Assembly (NCBI GenBank): GCA_028554795.2
Contig: CM068841.1
Span: 25,787,308 to 25,851,307 of the forward strand
Direction of reading: 5' to 3'
From: Sinohyriopsis cumingii
Lineage: Eukaryota; Mollusca; Bivalvia; Unionida; Unionidae
DNA: 64,000 bases
The notes below the pieces were generated by a model. That model was given only the letters and a program-made list of their open reading frames with translations. It did not search any database and was not told where the DNA came from. The position numbers were made by a program, and so were the translations under genes. Positions 1-16,271 of the stretch are shown piece by piece; position 1 is the stretch's first letter, and every line of letters starts with the position of its first letter.

Positions 1-82
1 TGCTCTGATAGAATTTGATAACGCTGGATGATGTTTGACTGGCTCTTGCTTTCGTGTCGCTGAAAAATCAAGGACATCCGTG
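1..82 (-). pseudogene. Packaging ATPase, 5' fragment (left Polinton remnant)
   Basis: The minus strand reads a short segment (SATRKQEPVKHHPALSNSI) that matches the N-terminus of the intact Polinton ATPase at 34,561 (SATRKREPVKNHPALPNSI). The Walker A region would lie past the left edge of the window, so only the start of the gene is present. Its position, divergent from the PLA2-like gene, is the same as in the intact element, which fixes the remnant's orientation as inverted. Confidence 0.7.
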
Positions 83-104
83 TTGTAGAAATATAATGAA
101 TAAC

Positions 105-520
105 ATGGATTTATATTGCGTGATGCAGAGCAGAGCATCCGCCCCAATAAGTAGAATAACAACAATAATAACAACAACTATAAAAAGTGCGCTTAGAGGC
201 AAGTGTGTAAAATGTGGTACAAAAAATACAAAGTTATCTCCCTTGACAAGCCAAGGAAAACGGGTGGGGATATCGCTGCTACACTGGGAAAATTACCACG
301 AGCTCCATGGGCTAAATATCCAGGAGAAAACATCTTCCTGGATATAATATTTGTGGTCCTGGAACCTGACATGATATTGGCGAACGAGACCGACCAAGAG
401 CCGGAGAATATTAAAAAAATGCGATTGATCAAGCGTGCCACGCTCATAATGTAGCGTATAAAATGATGGATTTACAACAACGATGCATTGCAGATGTGAA
501 TTTTACTCACTCTTTTTATT
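105..520 (+). pseudogene. Phospholipase-A2-like gene with Cys-rich N-terminus, decayed (left Polinton remnant)
   Basis: The plus strand begins MDLYC and includes a GKCVKCG cysteine pair; both align with the start of the PLA2-like gene of the intact Polinton (34,110-34,547, minus). Downstream pieces around 310-450 (a GENIFLD-type stretch where the intact copy has its calcium-loop region, then an IKRATLIM end) keep the order but lose the LPGY and GHGT motifs and change frame. The gene lies between the ATPase fragment and the integrase, exactly the intact order read backwards. Non-functional as it stands. Confidence 0.65.
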
Positions 521-559
521 CAAATAAAATCTCTCAAAGAACAACTTCCTAGCTTCCTA

Positions 560-651
560 GTAAAATCCACTATTAAAGGTAAACTAGTATTAGGGGCCGG
601 TAATTATTCATCTGATTATTATTATTATTATTATTGTTATTATTATTATTA

Positions 652-709
<58 letters not shown>

Positions 710-1610
710 GAAATCGATTTATTATAGCTCAAGAGGATATTATAGGGGTAGAGCAGCGATTAGTAAACTCGAAGATACAGGAAATGTCACATGTTCTGTT
801 GCTGCAAATTGGCTAGCACGACATGCAAAATGGCAAATTTATTTACCACCACCTAACAACATTCATTAAACACATTTTGTTGTCAGTACTTCTAATGAAG
901 TTCATCAGCGATACCGTTAAAACTGGTAGACGTCAATTACACACATGCAAACACGCGTTGACTGTCTTTGACGTTGTAAGTAGATATAAAGAAGCAGAAC
1001 TACTATCACCTGAAACAGCAACTGAAGTTGCATCTGCGTTTGAACGAATATGTCATCGAGGACCATTGCGATGGCCACGGTTGCTACAGGTTGATCCTGG
1101 CAAGGAATTTCTTGGTGCAGTATCACCTCTGATGAAAAAACATTCCGTCAAAATCAGGCGAGGACGTACCGCAATTCATCGGGATCAGGCAAGTGTTAAA
1201 CGCTTTAATCGAACACTTGCTGAGCGGTTATTTGGATATCATTATGCATAAGAAATATCCATGAAGAAAGTTCAGAAAGATATGAGATCTCGTGAATGGG
1301 TTGCAAGACTGCCAAGTGTGATAGCTGCGTTAAATAATGAAATTACTCGTGCAATTTCTATGACACCCATCAATGCGATCACAAAAATACATACCAATAC
1401 AACATGACTCCTTCTAAAAAGAACCAGTACTGGGTAATGTGACTGTCAGATATTTATTTGAACCTGGTGAACATGAAGGTAGTAAAAAAGAGCAACTGGT
1501 CCTATTTGGAGTGTGACCACACTTAACATATGCAGCCTGGTAAGACCCACGGGTAGACCTGCAATCTACAGACTAGATTCAACTGCTCCTAATCCAAGAA
1601 TAAACCACTA
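560..1610 (+). pseudogene. Polinton rve integrase, broken (left remnant)
   Basis: This is the retroviral-type integrase of Polintons, which joins element ends to target DNA. The N-terminal region (GKLVLGAGN) is split by an ATT microsatellite at 615-709. The catalytic core is best seen at 823-1,251, with HALTVFDVVSRYKEAE, LLQVDPGKEFLGAVS and RRGRTAIHRDQ. At the expected catalytic glutamate the text reads SVKRFNRTL, whereas the intact copy reads IVERFNRTL, so the acidic residue is Lys here. The C-terminal part continues after a frame change (REWVARLPSVIAALNNE) to about 1,600. Stops after 1,251 and around 870-910 make it inactive. Confidence 0.85.
615..709. repeat. (ATT)n microsatellite
   Basis: About 95 bp of nearly pure ATT with a few interruptions (GTT, ATC). 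It lies inside the integrase pseudogene, between its N-terminal motif and the core. Confidence 0.95.
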
Positions 1611-1629
1611 ATAAAATTTTAGAAGTCCT

Positions 1630-2450
1630 AATATTGAAATGTTCAAATTATCTCAAGTTCGAGTCCCGAATAAGAATCCAAGATGGAAGGCGATGACGTA
1701 TGCTGCATCCTGTTCAATGTTGTTATCTACAGTTCCTTGTCGAAACATAATACTTAATTCCCCGGTTTTGGGAATCAAAATCAAATTTTTAAGAAATGTC
1801 TTTGTTCAAGAATTCTGTATAAGCACAAAAATATTTCCAGAGAAACGAATTAATCCTTTTGAATCAAAATATTCTGAAGAAAAATTAACATATAGCTCGA
1901 AAACTGGTTACAACGGAAGGAAACGACTTAACATCAACCGTTTTTAAGCCCAGACTGTGAGATCTCTCTCTAAACATCACTGTTTGAACTAAGTAATGCG
2001 CAATTTTGGAAATGTCTAATTGCGAAATAGAGGATCACGTGATTATGTTTAATGATAAAAAATCACTTAGCCTCAGTATGTCCTTGATAAGAACCAATCA
2101 TTTTACTCAGAGAATAAAAGTTGTTTACTTCATTCAGAACTATTTACATGTCGAGGGTCACGTATCCAACACAGCCTTGATCTCAACCTTATTATTTCCA
2201 CAATAAAATAAATTAAAAATAACTTGTCACGTGGTAATTACTAATTTTGAATTAAGGTCGGGAAACAGGTCATCCTTATTTTACAAATATGAACAGTCAA
2301 GGTCAAACTAGTTTTTGGAAAAAGTATGAGTTGTAAACAGAACTACATAATTTTTGACATATAAATGAAATTCAAAAATAAAAATATTTTTAAAACTTAC
2401 AAACAATTAAATCTGGTAACAAATATAAATAACACAATATAATTTAAAAC
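1630..2450. other. Unrecognised AT-rich stretch replacing the 3' end of the polymerase pseudogene
   Basis: In the intact Polinton the integrase and polymerase genes meet tail to tail. Here about 820 bp of unrelated AT-rich sequence lies between the integrase end and the first helicase motif. An open frame at 1,639-1,947 (102 codons) resembles nothing I recognise and has no Polinton counterpart. The stretch may be an insertion with loss of the helicase C-terminus and HNH tail. Confidence 0.5.
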
Positions 2451-2454
2451 AAGG

Positions 2455-5267
2455 TTTTGTTTACTACCGCAGCATGGAATCTCAACGTCTATAATTTGTC
2501 GTCGAGTATCTTCTCGGCGATAACACAATGGCACGGGTAGATTTTAAGGTTTTTCTTTATATAACATCAATAATTGGTGTTGAATTGTATCACGAACTCT
2601 CTTTCTACTTGCCACTGTCAAATCATCTGGTCTCGACATATTCCAAAAATTGTTCATAGGAGTTTCTGAAATTATCTCACGCATTATTTCATACTGAACT
2701 TTATTTACTTGTAGTCTGATTGATTTCTTAAGCTGTCTTAATTCTGGATCAAGCGCTCTATGATCATCAATAATTTCTTCATTATAACCTACGTACTTTT
2801 ACTTAGCCATTTAAAGGCGGTGGTTGACCATGATCGCCTCACATTATCACAGTGCTATATTTTGTCAACAACCAATCAAGAAATATTCCCAATATCTTCA
2901 TCGAAACTGTACATATTTCATCCCAGACAATAATCTTTGGAATATACTTTTCACCCACTGGTTCAGGAGTCCATGTATCTCCCTTCCTTCGGAAGAAGTT
3001 GTTTGTAGGGTTTAATACAATTATATCAAGTTCACAAAAAATTTGATCACACGTGTTGTTTTACTAGAACCACCCACTCCATTGAGGTACACAGGCTTAA
3101 ATCTGATCACAGGATCATATACCGATGGTGCTGATGACAGTTTTGAAATTTGATTTATTTGAAACAAATATCCTTATTTTCAACGTCAGCAGATTCAGAA
3201 TAAATAAGTATCTTTTCTTGTTTTATTCTCCATTCGCCCCATGATGCATCAGCGCCGATATGTAGTTGTTCTAGGAATCCTTTAGTTTTATTGACGTAAA
3301 ATTAATATGTGGCAACTCAAACAGCTGCATCAGGAAATCTATTAATCATTGATAATACATTTATTGAAACGTACGTTAGCATTGAATATCTAAAATGAGA
3401 AAACTGCGGTTATTCACCATCTGTGTAACTCACAATTGTACCTAATTTAGTTCTGTCCGATAAGTTAACATTATAACATTATTTCGACTTATAAATGTGT
3501 TTCACTCAGTTGTATCAGCAATTATAAAATCGAGTTCAGCATCATCAATAATTAAGTTTGTACAATATCGTTTATGATCATATGACCCTCCTTGGGTAAA
3601 TTTGGCAATTGTTTTTCTACCAACATCTTTTGCAATTTTATTCTCAAAATCAGTCATATCAGGATTTTTTATCATCAGAATATTTCTTTTTTTGTGGTAA
3701 CCAAACTTGTTTCTGCGGACTATATTTTACAAACAACGATATCAATATTTTTTCCAGCAAGCACATATCGTAATAAAACTATTGGAGCCCAATGTGTTTC
3801 TGAAAAATGTTTTCCAAACCAAACAGCAACAACCGGATGAAGGTGTTTCGGTGCAAATTCGAATGACCCAATACAAGCAAATCCAGTCAAGTCAAAATTT
3901 GGTAAAGGTCCGTGTATCGCAACTCTGCTCATTTAGTGTGTTGGATGTCTAAATCTCTTAAAGTATTTAGAACAGTCTCCAATTCCAAGAAAACTTCAGA
4001 GATAACATGCAACCATATCGACCGAGACAACATCCTTATAATCACATCTGATATTCCATAATCTACCGTGTCCGTATTCGATACAACTCGATATTATATC
4101 ATTGAGAAAGTCAAACCGAGTTGGTTTCAATGAATTTTTCTTTCTAGCAAAATGAGCCGCGACCGAATTAATCATAAAACAATTTCTGAGTAACGTTTCA
4201 TGATCATTGGTGCATTTTGACACAAGATCTTTCACTTTTGTATGAAGAAATTCTGTTCGATAAATCTCACCATTAGGTCTTACAAACTGGTCAAATTTAT
4301 TTTTCTTCCATACAGATACTTCCATCAGGTTTAATTAATTCGTCGCTATTTTCTTCAGAACTTTGAAATAACCACACTGATACTGCATCGTTCTTACTTA
4401 TTTCTTTAATAAAATCAAATATATTTCCTTGGTAAAATATAACGGTTCTATCTCTTGGAAATATTGTTATAGCAGAAGTCCAAGTATGCCCATTATGATC
4501 AACGATATTTATCGGAGCTCATTTCGATAAACATTTTGGCTCATATAATACTTCTCCTGTTATTGCTTTTACTATTATTGGGAATTATTTATTTATTTTT
4601 TTCTGACGTAGCAACATCATTTATTGTTGTTCCTTTATCTTTGACTGATTCAGCCCATTTATTTATTTTTTCACGTCGTAGATCTGTTAGCTTATTTTCA
4701 CGTGTTACATTTGTAAAATGTTCCATTGCATGTTCTGCGACGTAATTCATTTCAGAAAATCTCATCTGCATGATTTCGCCAGTGTTAGGATTTTCATTTC
4801 TCGGATATATGGCAGAAATACCTGCAGTCACAGGATACGCTCGTTCATAATACGGTACGATAATACCAGTCAAAATTCCTGCTTTGGAATTTGTATTTAA
4901 TGTAACAATATTTCTAGTGTGAAGATGGACAGAGTCACGTTTGTCATGGGTAATCCAAGTATCTACCGCTACAATAAATTTTACTCTAAAAATTATATTT
5001 GAATGTCGAGATAATTAATAATTGTCCCTGTTCGTTGGTAATGCATTGTAGCACGTATAACATCTTTGGCGTCGCGCATGATTCTGAATGTTGACATCAC
5101 ATGAGATGTACCATCGCCACAAATTTTTTCTTGGCGCCACGAATAGTTTCAATCAGAGTTTTCCTCTGATGAACCAGAGCTCGCCTCCGCAAGTCAGGGG
5201 TTCGTCTGTTACGTTCTAATCTAAGTTTGGAAGCTTCAATTGTAGATAATATTTCCAAATCTTCCAT
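2455..5267 (-). pseudogene. Protein-primed DNA polymerase B - helicase fusion, decayed (left Polinton remnant)
   Basis: Minus-strand pieces match the intact polymerase-helicase gene (29,674-33,079) in order. The start is near 5,267. PYYERAYPVTAGISAIYPRN lies in the piece at 4,589-4,873, and ARKKNSLKPTRFDFLNDI and EYGHGRLWN in 3,996-4,325. PNFDLTGFACIGSFEFA lies in 3,720-3,932, and palm-domain remnants around 3,360-3,600. A helicase P-loop-like segment (NGVGGSSKTTRVIK) lies near 3,060, followed by helicase C-terminal pieces to about 2,455. Frame changes and stops occur every few hundred bases. The final helicase/HNH part is missing. Confidence 0.8.
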
Positions 5268-5304
5268 ATTATAATTAAGACAAAAACTTATTTAAATTGA
5301 AGAA

Positions 5305-5770
<466 letters not shown>

Positions 5771-6056
5771 GGAGCCACATGAATTTGTAAAATATCCCAT
5801 CATGAGTAATTATGAAGCATCACTTGATGGTGTAATTTGTAACTGTCGATTAAAAAAAAACTAGTCGATATTGTTGAAAGTGCTGGTTATCTTAGATATA
5901 CTGTTGAAAAAGGATATCTTTGTCATCAATTTATCTATGAATGTTTTCATGGTCATATCGTAATCGACCGTTTCATTTGCCAAGAACTTAATAATTCCTT
6001 GGTTAATTTACGAGCCGTTACACAAAGTCAAATATTGCAAATTTTTCAATACTAGC
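5771..6056 (+). pseudogene. HNH homing-type endonuclease, decayed (left Polinton remnant)
   Basis: It starts MEPHEFVKYPIMSNYEASLD and is followed, after a stop in an A-run near 5,860, by GYLRYTVEKGYLCHQFIYE and later LNNSLVNLRAVTQSQ. These match in order the free-standing HNH gene of the intact Polinton (GYLMFSIGKKNYLCHRFTYE, LNNNLYNFQAVTQSDN). The expected HIDG core has decayed around 5,960-5,990 (IDRFICQE). It ends after about 95 codons, without the C-terminal helix-turn-helix-like part of the intact copy. Confidence 0.75.
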
Positions 6057-6726
6057 TGTAATGATAAGAGCGCAAAAGTTGTTCATTCTCTGAATATAGG
6101 GTCTGGCAAAGAAAGAATATTTCCATCGACATATGCAGCTAGCACAAATATATTTTGATATTTGCAGGAGTTCAATATATTTTGCCGCAGATAATATTAT
6201 CATATCATCATATTCGAAGAAATATAAAATAAAATAATATTTCAGTATATCCCAATGTGTACGATACAACTGAAGGTAGATAACTCTGTCAAGCAAAGAT
6301 CTCTGAGTAGAGCAATTAAGTAGCTACCCCGCTTGTTACTACGTAATAACTACCACAAATTTTTTTGTCATCATTCGGTAACTATTATACTGTAATTTAG
6401 CTACCTATATGGCAATTAGCTGTTAGTGTAGAAGCGTAATTTGTGACAGTACAAATTCGTAGAGGATATTTACACCTTTTGACTTCGTCTTTGATAACAG
6501 TAAGTCATGCCCGCTTGTGAAATATAGCTAAGCAATTTTCAGATGTCTAGGTAATATAACTGTATACAGACACATATTTTTACTCATCAGAAATATGTGT
6601 GCCTATTTTTTAGGGTGTGTTTGGAAATGAAAATAAATCCACACTGCAGTTTGCAACAATTATGATTTACTCATCATAATGATCATTTGTAGGAAACTAG
6701 TATAGGTAACTTCATAATCATTTCTG
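6057..6726. other. No recognisable feature
   Basis: AT-rich sequence without a supportable gene. An open minus frame at 6,018-6,296 overlaps the HNH pseudogene and has no recognisable motif. Confidence 0.4.
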
Positions 6727-6815
6727 AAACATATGTCAGCTAGGATGGTCTGTGGTGCAGTGCTAACGTGTTGGAATCTCACACTCGAGGTCTGGCGTTC
6801 TAATCTCATGATGAT
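6727..6815 (+). repeat. tRNA-like sequence, possible SINE head
   Basis: The segment contains GGTGCAGTGCTAACGTG, resembling a pol III A box, and TGGCGTTCTAATCTC about 35 nt later, resembling a B box with one change from the usual TTCGAA core. It does not fold as a complete tRNA by eye. A decayed tRNA-derived SINE head is the likeliest reading. Confidence 0.4.
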
Positions 6816-6839
6816 ACATTTGTCGATGGTGACCGATAA

Positions 6840-7300
6840 TCGCAATTTATTTGTTAATAGATGGGGGGGGGGGCCGAGCCCCATGATCAAACTTCAACAG
6901 AAAAAGTACCGCTTGCCACCATGTTACCACGTGGAGAGTGCTCTTTTGCAGTCTCCCGGCGTTGATTATGGGGGAGGGTGCGCGTAAATCTGTTGAACGT
7001 TGAGACGTACCCCTTTATATATATTGTGTCGTCCTTAATTAAGATTGTATATAATGCTGTATATATGCTACTATATGTACTGTGCCGTCCTTAGAACTAA
7101 GATTTATATAATGCTGCAAATATGCTATACTATGTATTTTGTCGTCCTTAGAGATAAGATTTCGTATACTGTAAATATTTTGTACCTCTGAATTTGCTAG
7201 AATATTGTTTGGCAATCTAGACGTTCACATAGGGTGTGTGCTGTCCTTAGAGCTAAGATTATATATACTGTAAATATTTCGTACATCTTGAACTTCAGTG
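6840..7300. repeat. Repeat block shared with the intact Polinton (inverted), with ~60-bp tandem units
   Basis: The plus strand here (ACCACGTGG, then GATTATGGGGGAGGGTG, AAATCTGTTGA and the GTCCTTAATTAAGAT motif) matches the reverse complement of about 28,130-28,320 in the intact Polinton. From 7,015 to 7,290 a unit of roughly 60 bp beginning GT(C/G)CCGTCCTTAG.. and containing TAAGATTTATATAATGCTG repeats about four times with variation. It lies at the expected place for the non-coding array of the inverted remnant, so the remnant probably extends to about 7,300. Confidence 0.6.
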
Positions 7301-8864
7301 AAACTCAAGTTCAAATATGAACACTGTTCCCACGAGCTCGAGATAAATGGAGCACACAACTATAGTGGATTCAAAAATAGGCAATTTTCCATTGACGGCC
7401 CCAGTTTGTACAAATACATCCTTTCTTGAAAATACACAGTAATGGCTTCTCTCTGGTATATAGTCATACTTTCGATGATAAACTTATAAAGTATCCTGTT
7501 GAAGTCAATTGCCTCCACAATTTTCAGCCGAGGTACAACGCGCTGCTGTAACACCTGTTGGTTAGTTGGCATTTACATACTAAGTGAGACAACTCATGAA
7601 ATCCAATTAATGTCACTAGGATAAAGCTCTGGACGATCTGTACGATCCGCCAAGGTATAGATAGGGATAACACATCGGAACCTTCGCTAACAAAGATGAG
7701 ACCTTCCATAGCTTTAAAATATTGTTTCATAGTAAGAATTATCTGGGCATAAATTTGTCCTGGAACGTGACAGTCAAATTTTACATAAGGTCTTAAATGT
7801 GACAGTCAAATGTTAAAAATATTACAAATGTAATGGACAAATGTTATAAATGTGACAACCAAATGATCACAAAATGTTACAAATGTAACTTTAGCTATCA
7901 CATTGCAGACAAATAAATGTTCCATCAACGCTCACAACGCCCAAACACGTCAAGAGATATGTGGGTTTATCGATACATTTGACGATCAAACGCTCATAGA
8001 AGTTAAAAATAAGTTCAATTCAGTGGGATGCTCAGTAAATGGTTTAATCAGACAACAAAATGGCAGCCGGGGAAGCATTCAAGATGTTTTCAAAGGCAAG
8101 AACATTCCAGGAGAGAACATGGACATTTTGTTTCAAAATTATATGACAGAGTAAGGTCAAAACAGGCATTTCATTTTGCAAAGAATTGAACAAAATAAGT
8201 TACAATTAACAGATGAGGACCTCGAACAAATGGAAGATGACACGGAAGATAGCTTGAAATTAAATCAAAACTCAGAGATTGGAAGAATTTATTTGGGGAA
8301 TTGTCCATCTCACAGTATCTTGCTCGGTGGTATTGGCCATCCTATACACAAATATGAGACATCACCACCTGTACAAAACTCAGTTACAAACCAAACTGAG
8401 CACAAAAAAAACAAGCAATGGAGACTTTGAAAATTAAACCGACTGTACAACCTGACTACAAGAATTACGTTCTTGAAATGTTGTGCGTTTTGCATTGTAA
8501 ATAGTTCAATTTTATGCACATTTAATGTACGAGAAAAAAGAAAATTGGAAATACAACTTAACTGCAGAATTGGACGCGAGTTTAAATAGTTCGCACAACA
8601 TACTGATACAGAAGCTAGCGGGTTACAGGATAGATCAACTGTCAAAACAATGTTGAAGAAATAGATTAAATTGGCTAAGACTATTTCATTGTACATAGAT
8701 TGTTAACCTAAAAAAAATTATCATTACATCTAGACATGAAAGATAGCAAACTGACGGTCAGTCTCACAATAAGCTTCAATCTTTTTCAAAGTATGGCTAT
8801 TTCTGAAGCTGTAAAGTTTAAGCAGATTGTCTCTAATGTGTTGCAATTTGCTTCTCGTTTAACC
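7301..8864. other. Intergenic stretch with unrecognised short open frames
   Basis: Frames of 83 and 84 codons lie on the plus strand at 7,903-8,154 and 8,176-8,430, close together and rich in Gln, Asn, Asp and Glu. They may be a broken gene, but I see no motif or relative. At 7,760-7,890 a short motif (AATGTGACAGTCAAATG-like) repeats several times. Nothing else is supportable. Confidence 0.35.
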
Positions 8865-9036
8865 CAGTTGTTCCCAACACCCTGGTCACGACCTAAATCA
8901 GGGTCGTGAGGACGTTCTCGAGGGTCCAGAAGGGTCGGTATTTTTTTAAGGTGGCAAAACTTATCAAAATGTGGAAATGGGGTCGTGAAACTCAGTATTT
9001 GTTAGGGATGCGACCAGAAATGGTTGGGAAATACTG
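8865..9036. mobile_element. hAT-like MITE
   Basis: The 172-bp segment begins CAGTTGTTCCCAAC...GGTCACGACC and ends with the reverse complement of CAGTATTTCCCAACC...GGTCGCATCC, giving imperfect terminal inverted repeats of about 30 bp of the CAG..TTCCCAAC form common in hAT-derived MITEs. The flanking 8-mers (GTTTAACC and ATTTATGT) share only some bases, so a target duplication is not clear. There is no transposase. Confidence 0.6.
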
Positions 9037-12000
9037 ATTTATGTCTTTAACATACTTGATTCTGTGGAATGTTTATGAGATGCCAAGGGACACGACTGCA
9101 CAAACTGATGTAACTTCTTTACATTGCTTTGTTTATCTTATTGGGCAAGGTAATTTATTTGGCAAATCGCTTAGCCTTATCAAGCATAAATATCTTGGTG
9201 ATTTATTTTAATAATTAGGTATGCGAAAAGGATGTCAATAAAGTTTTGACATACATTTGTCCAAAATTGCTCACGTGCTCTCTCTGACCAGACATTACCT
9301 TGGGGTTTCTATCGGAGCAGAGTGTTTCCATTAGCCACACCCAGGGGTTAACGTCATATGTTTTCTTACTGTAAATTGCTACGGTTATTGACCTAGGTAA
9401 GATGTCATATCAACCCCTGTTCAGAACTAAACAGCTCAACCCGTTATCATAATTGTCGTATGTGTGCAATACATCGACTTTTCTTATGATTAATTGCGAA
9501 TGATCTTACCATGGCGTCGTACGTCAACTCGCCCTTGATGTCGCTGAATTACTCAATTTAAAATTTAATTTTATCTCTATATCTACTCTTACCCCTGGCA
9601 GCAGTTGTATGACATACTGCCACCGCTAACGATTAGCAGCATAATCCACTGTCATACTTGAGACTTTTTCTATTGTAGTATTAAGAGATTTTCCTGAATT
9701 TGGGGTGTTTTTGCCTTCGTTTTTATTTCAAATCAGTCGGAATGTTGCAGAATCACCTTATAATCTGAAGTTTTTGTAACTCATACATTTGACATCAATA
9801 TGTTTTCATACTAATCTCAGCTCAGGACCAATCAACACAATGCACCGTCATTCTCTAATGACTGAAGCTCAAAGTTATATGCAAATGCAGGTTGAGGCAT
9901 GACTAAAACCACCAACATCTATGCACACAAATTACATTCCGAGATCAAAACATAGTTTCAACTGTTTTGCTTTTTTGTCTGCACATTTTCCACATAAATC
10001 ATGTAGGAAGATTATAGTACTTATATAAATTCCACCAAAACCCATCAAACTAGTTATTTGTTTTGTGTATTTGTTTAATTGTTTGAAATTGGTATGGCGC
10101 TCTGGACTCATTATATACATAGACTACAAGGGAAAACAGCAACAATATGTATCAGAATATACAGAGGTCGAGTTCCATCATTTTCTCTCACTCGTTGCAA
10201 AATGTCACAAATATCCATCAGACACGGCATATTGCTGGCAGATTTTGAACCTAGACAGATTGGTTATATATGAAACTAGCTATCGTGGTGCGTGCAAAAG
10301 GATTCTATTATTATACGCAAATACTTGTCTCTGTTAACTTGACATTGCCAGAATCGTGCAGTGTTTTTTTATGGGACAAATTCTCATTAAAATCCATTCT
10401 TTCTGTTCGTTACTACACTATGGTCTTAAACCACGTAACAGAAAGAAGAAAAACCAAAAAGTTTTGTAAACAAATAATTTAGTTATCTAAGTTATAAAAT
10501 GAACATTTAAGAGGAACTTACAGTTTTGTGAATTCACTTCACAATAATGCTAAAATTTCTATCACAAGTCCAAAACATTTGTGTTCCGAATGATTCCCAG
10601 GTCATGAATATATTGATGTACCAATATCCTTGCCTATGCTGAAGTGTCAGCAGCACTGATGTATCACAATTATATTCTCAAAACTTTAGATGAATTCACG
10701 ATAACATCGAAATGATCCTTTAGTCCAGTGCGTCATTTGATCACAGTGGATAATCCAAATAGACGAGTCCTCTCAAATTATATCTAAACACAAGATTAAT
10801 GCAGCTTCTGATGGTGATGTATCTTTTATAATTGCATACACGTCTTATCCATCATGAGGTCTACTTATATTGATTTGATGCAAAGCATAAAATATTACTG
10901 TTCTCAATCCGCAGATTAATATAAGGTCTCCTTGGAAATTTGTTGAAAGCCATTAAACGTTTTCAAGTATTCGCCTCCTATTTCAAGTATTCGCTCTACC
11001 CTCTTACGACACCTTAGCGGTCTCTCCACCATGGAAAGAGCGACTATTTCTTGATCGCCAGAAAAGCAGTAAACTCCAGCCCGATCCCAGTAATTTATTT
11101 AACAAGTAAATTGGCCATAATGATGACAAACAAGCAGCAAATAAATGTACGAGGAGCATATTCATCCATCGATATAATTTCATTGGCCGTATTTTTTATT
11201 TTAGAATATTGTCACGTATCACCAAACCGTGGAATTTTGAACAAAAGTAGTCAAATATGCCATATGATACCACGTTATGGTAAAAAGGGCATGGTTCATA
11301 GTGAATCTGTCTATAGGAGTTACTGTATTGTATATATAGAAGCTTGTGTAAGCTGCATGCAATATTAATCCACAACTTACATGTATTCAATAGGCACATT
11401 AGTTGTGTTGCTCTCTACGTGAATGTTAATATTGATTGATTGCATAAATAATTATGGTTACTTGCACCATACTACATGAAAGCCAATATCATACGTGTGC
11501 TTGGATGGTTATAGGCCGCTCATGTGGCCTGAGCACTGGACACTAATAATGGATCCAATATTCATTTATCAAATGGGTTAGGTATTACATTATCTGCGGT
11601 AGAAAGGATGAACCAATTCAGAGCAGGCCTGAGCGACAGACTTGGACTTCATTACATGTATTGAGTGCCAAGTCAATGTAACGTTAAGGAAGCCTAGGGT
11701 CAGAATAGGTCCGTCATCTCATAATGTAGACTTTGGGTCTTGCCATCTTAATGCGGGCATACCAAGAGCGGATTCTGTGTCAGTTCTGATTGCCAGGTTA
11801 ACCTTCACGGGTCAGGATACTGTTCCGGCAGACATTCAGTATATCTCTATGCATGCTGACCAAGGCAATAATAAGGCAATGTTGTTATTTCTATCAGTTA
11901 TGCTTGGAGACGACTGCCTTTATTTAATAAATAAAATGTGTACTGACAGTTATATGTTTCATTTTTTCTCATCCATGCGACAGAGACATCTAGCTGTTTT

Positions 12001-12345
12001 GCTAACCTTACTTTTCTTATCTCAGTTTAGTCATCTCAGACCAGTCGTCACAGTCAAGGTGTCACCGCGCTCAGAATTACTTTTGAAAAAAAGAAACCCT
12101 TGTTATCTTCTGCTGTGCCTGACGTAGTTGTACTAAAATCAAACAACAATAACAACAACAACAGCAACAAATATATATCAAAAACATAGTAACTTAAGGT
12201 AAATCCATCTTTGAGAGCACACCCTACAAAAAGATTTCGAGGGAGACAAAGACACAAACACATACGATGTCGAGCCTTCTCGTATTATGATAGTACATTC
12301 CACACAGCATGGTCAATTTATCCTATATGCAGGGCTAGCTTAGTA
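9037..12345. other. Intergenic; no gene supported
   Basis: Sequence around 9,340-9,424 forms a loose inverted repeat (CAGGGGTTAACGTCATATG against GTAAGATGTCATATCAACCCCTG). A 161-codon open frame at 11,642-12,127 has an extracellular-looking composition in its first part but no recognisable domain or convincing splice sites. It may be chance or a decayed exon. Confidence 0.35.
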
Positions 12346-12461
12346 CATTTTCAGGTCAGCGTCATTAAATGTAGTATAAGCTATCTAACTAGTTTTAAAT
12401 ACTTAGTGTGAAACAAATTATATACTGTTAGCTACATTTAATGACGCTGACCTGAAAAATG
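12346..12461. repeat. Hairpin (inverted repeat), MITE-like
   Basis: A 29-bp arm at 12,346-12,374 (CATTTTCAGGTCAGCGTCAT...) is repeated inverted at 12,432-12,461 with one extra A. The weaker match continues outward for about 25 bp on both sides. The loop is about 57 bp. No coding content. Confidence 0.75.

Positions 12462-16271
<3,810 letters not shown>

Noticed and set aside
6727..6815. A functional tRNA gene
   Set aside because: The boxes are degenerate and no full cloverleaf is apparent; a SINE head is likelier.
11642..12127. 161-codon open frame as a host exon
   Set aside because: No recognisable domain and no convincing splice sites; kept only as a remark in the intergenic entry.
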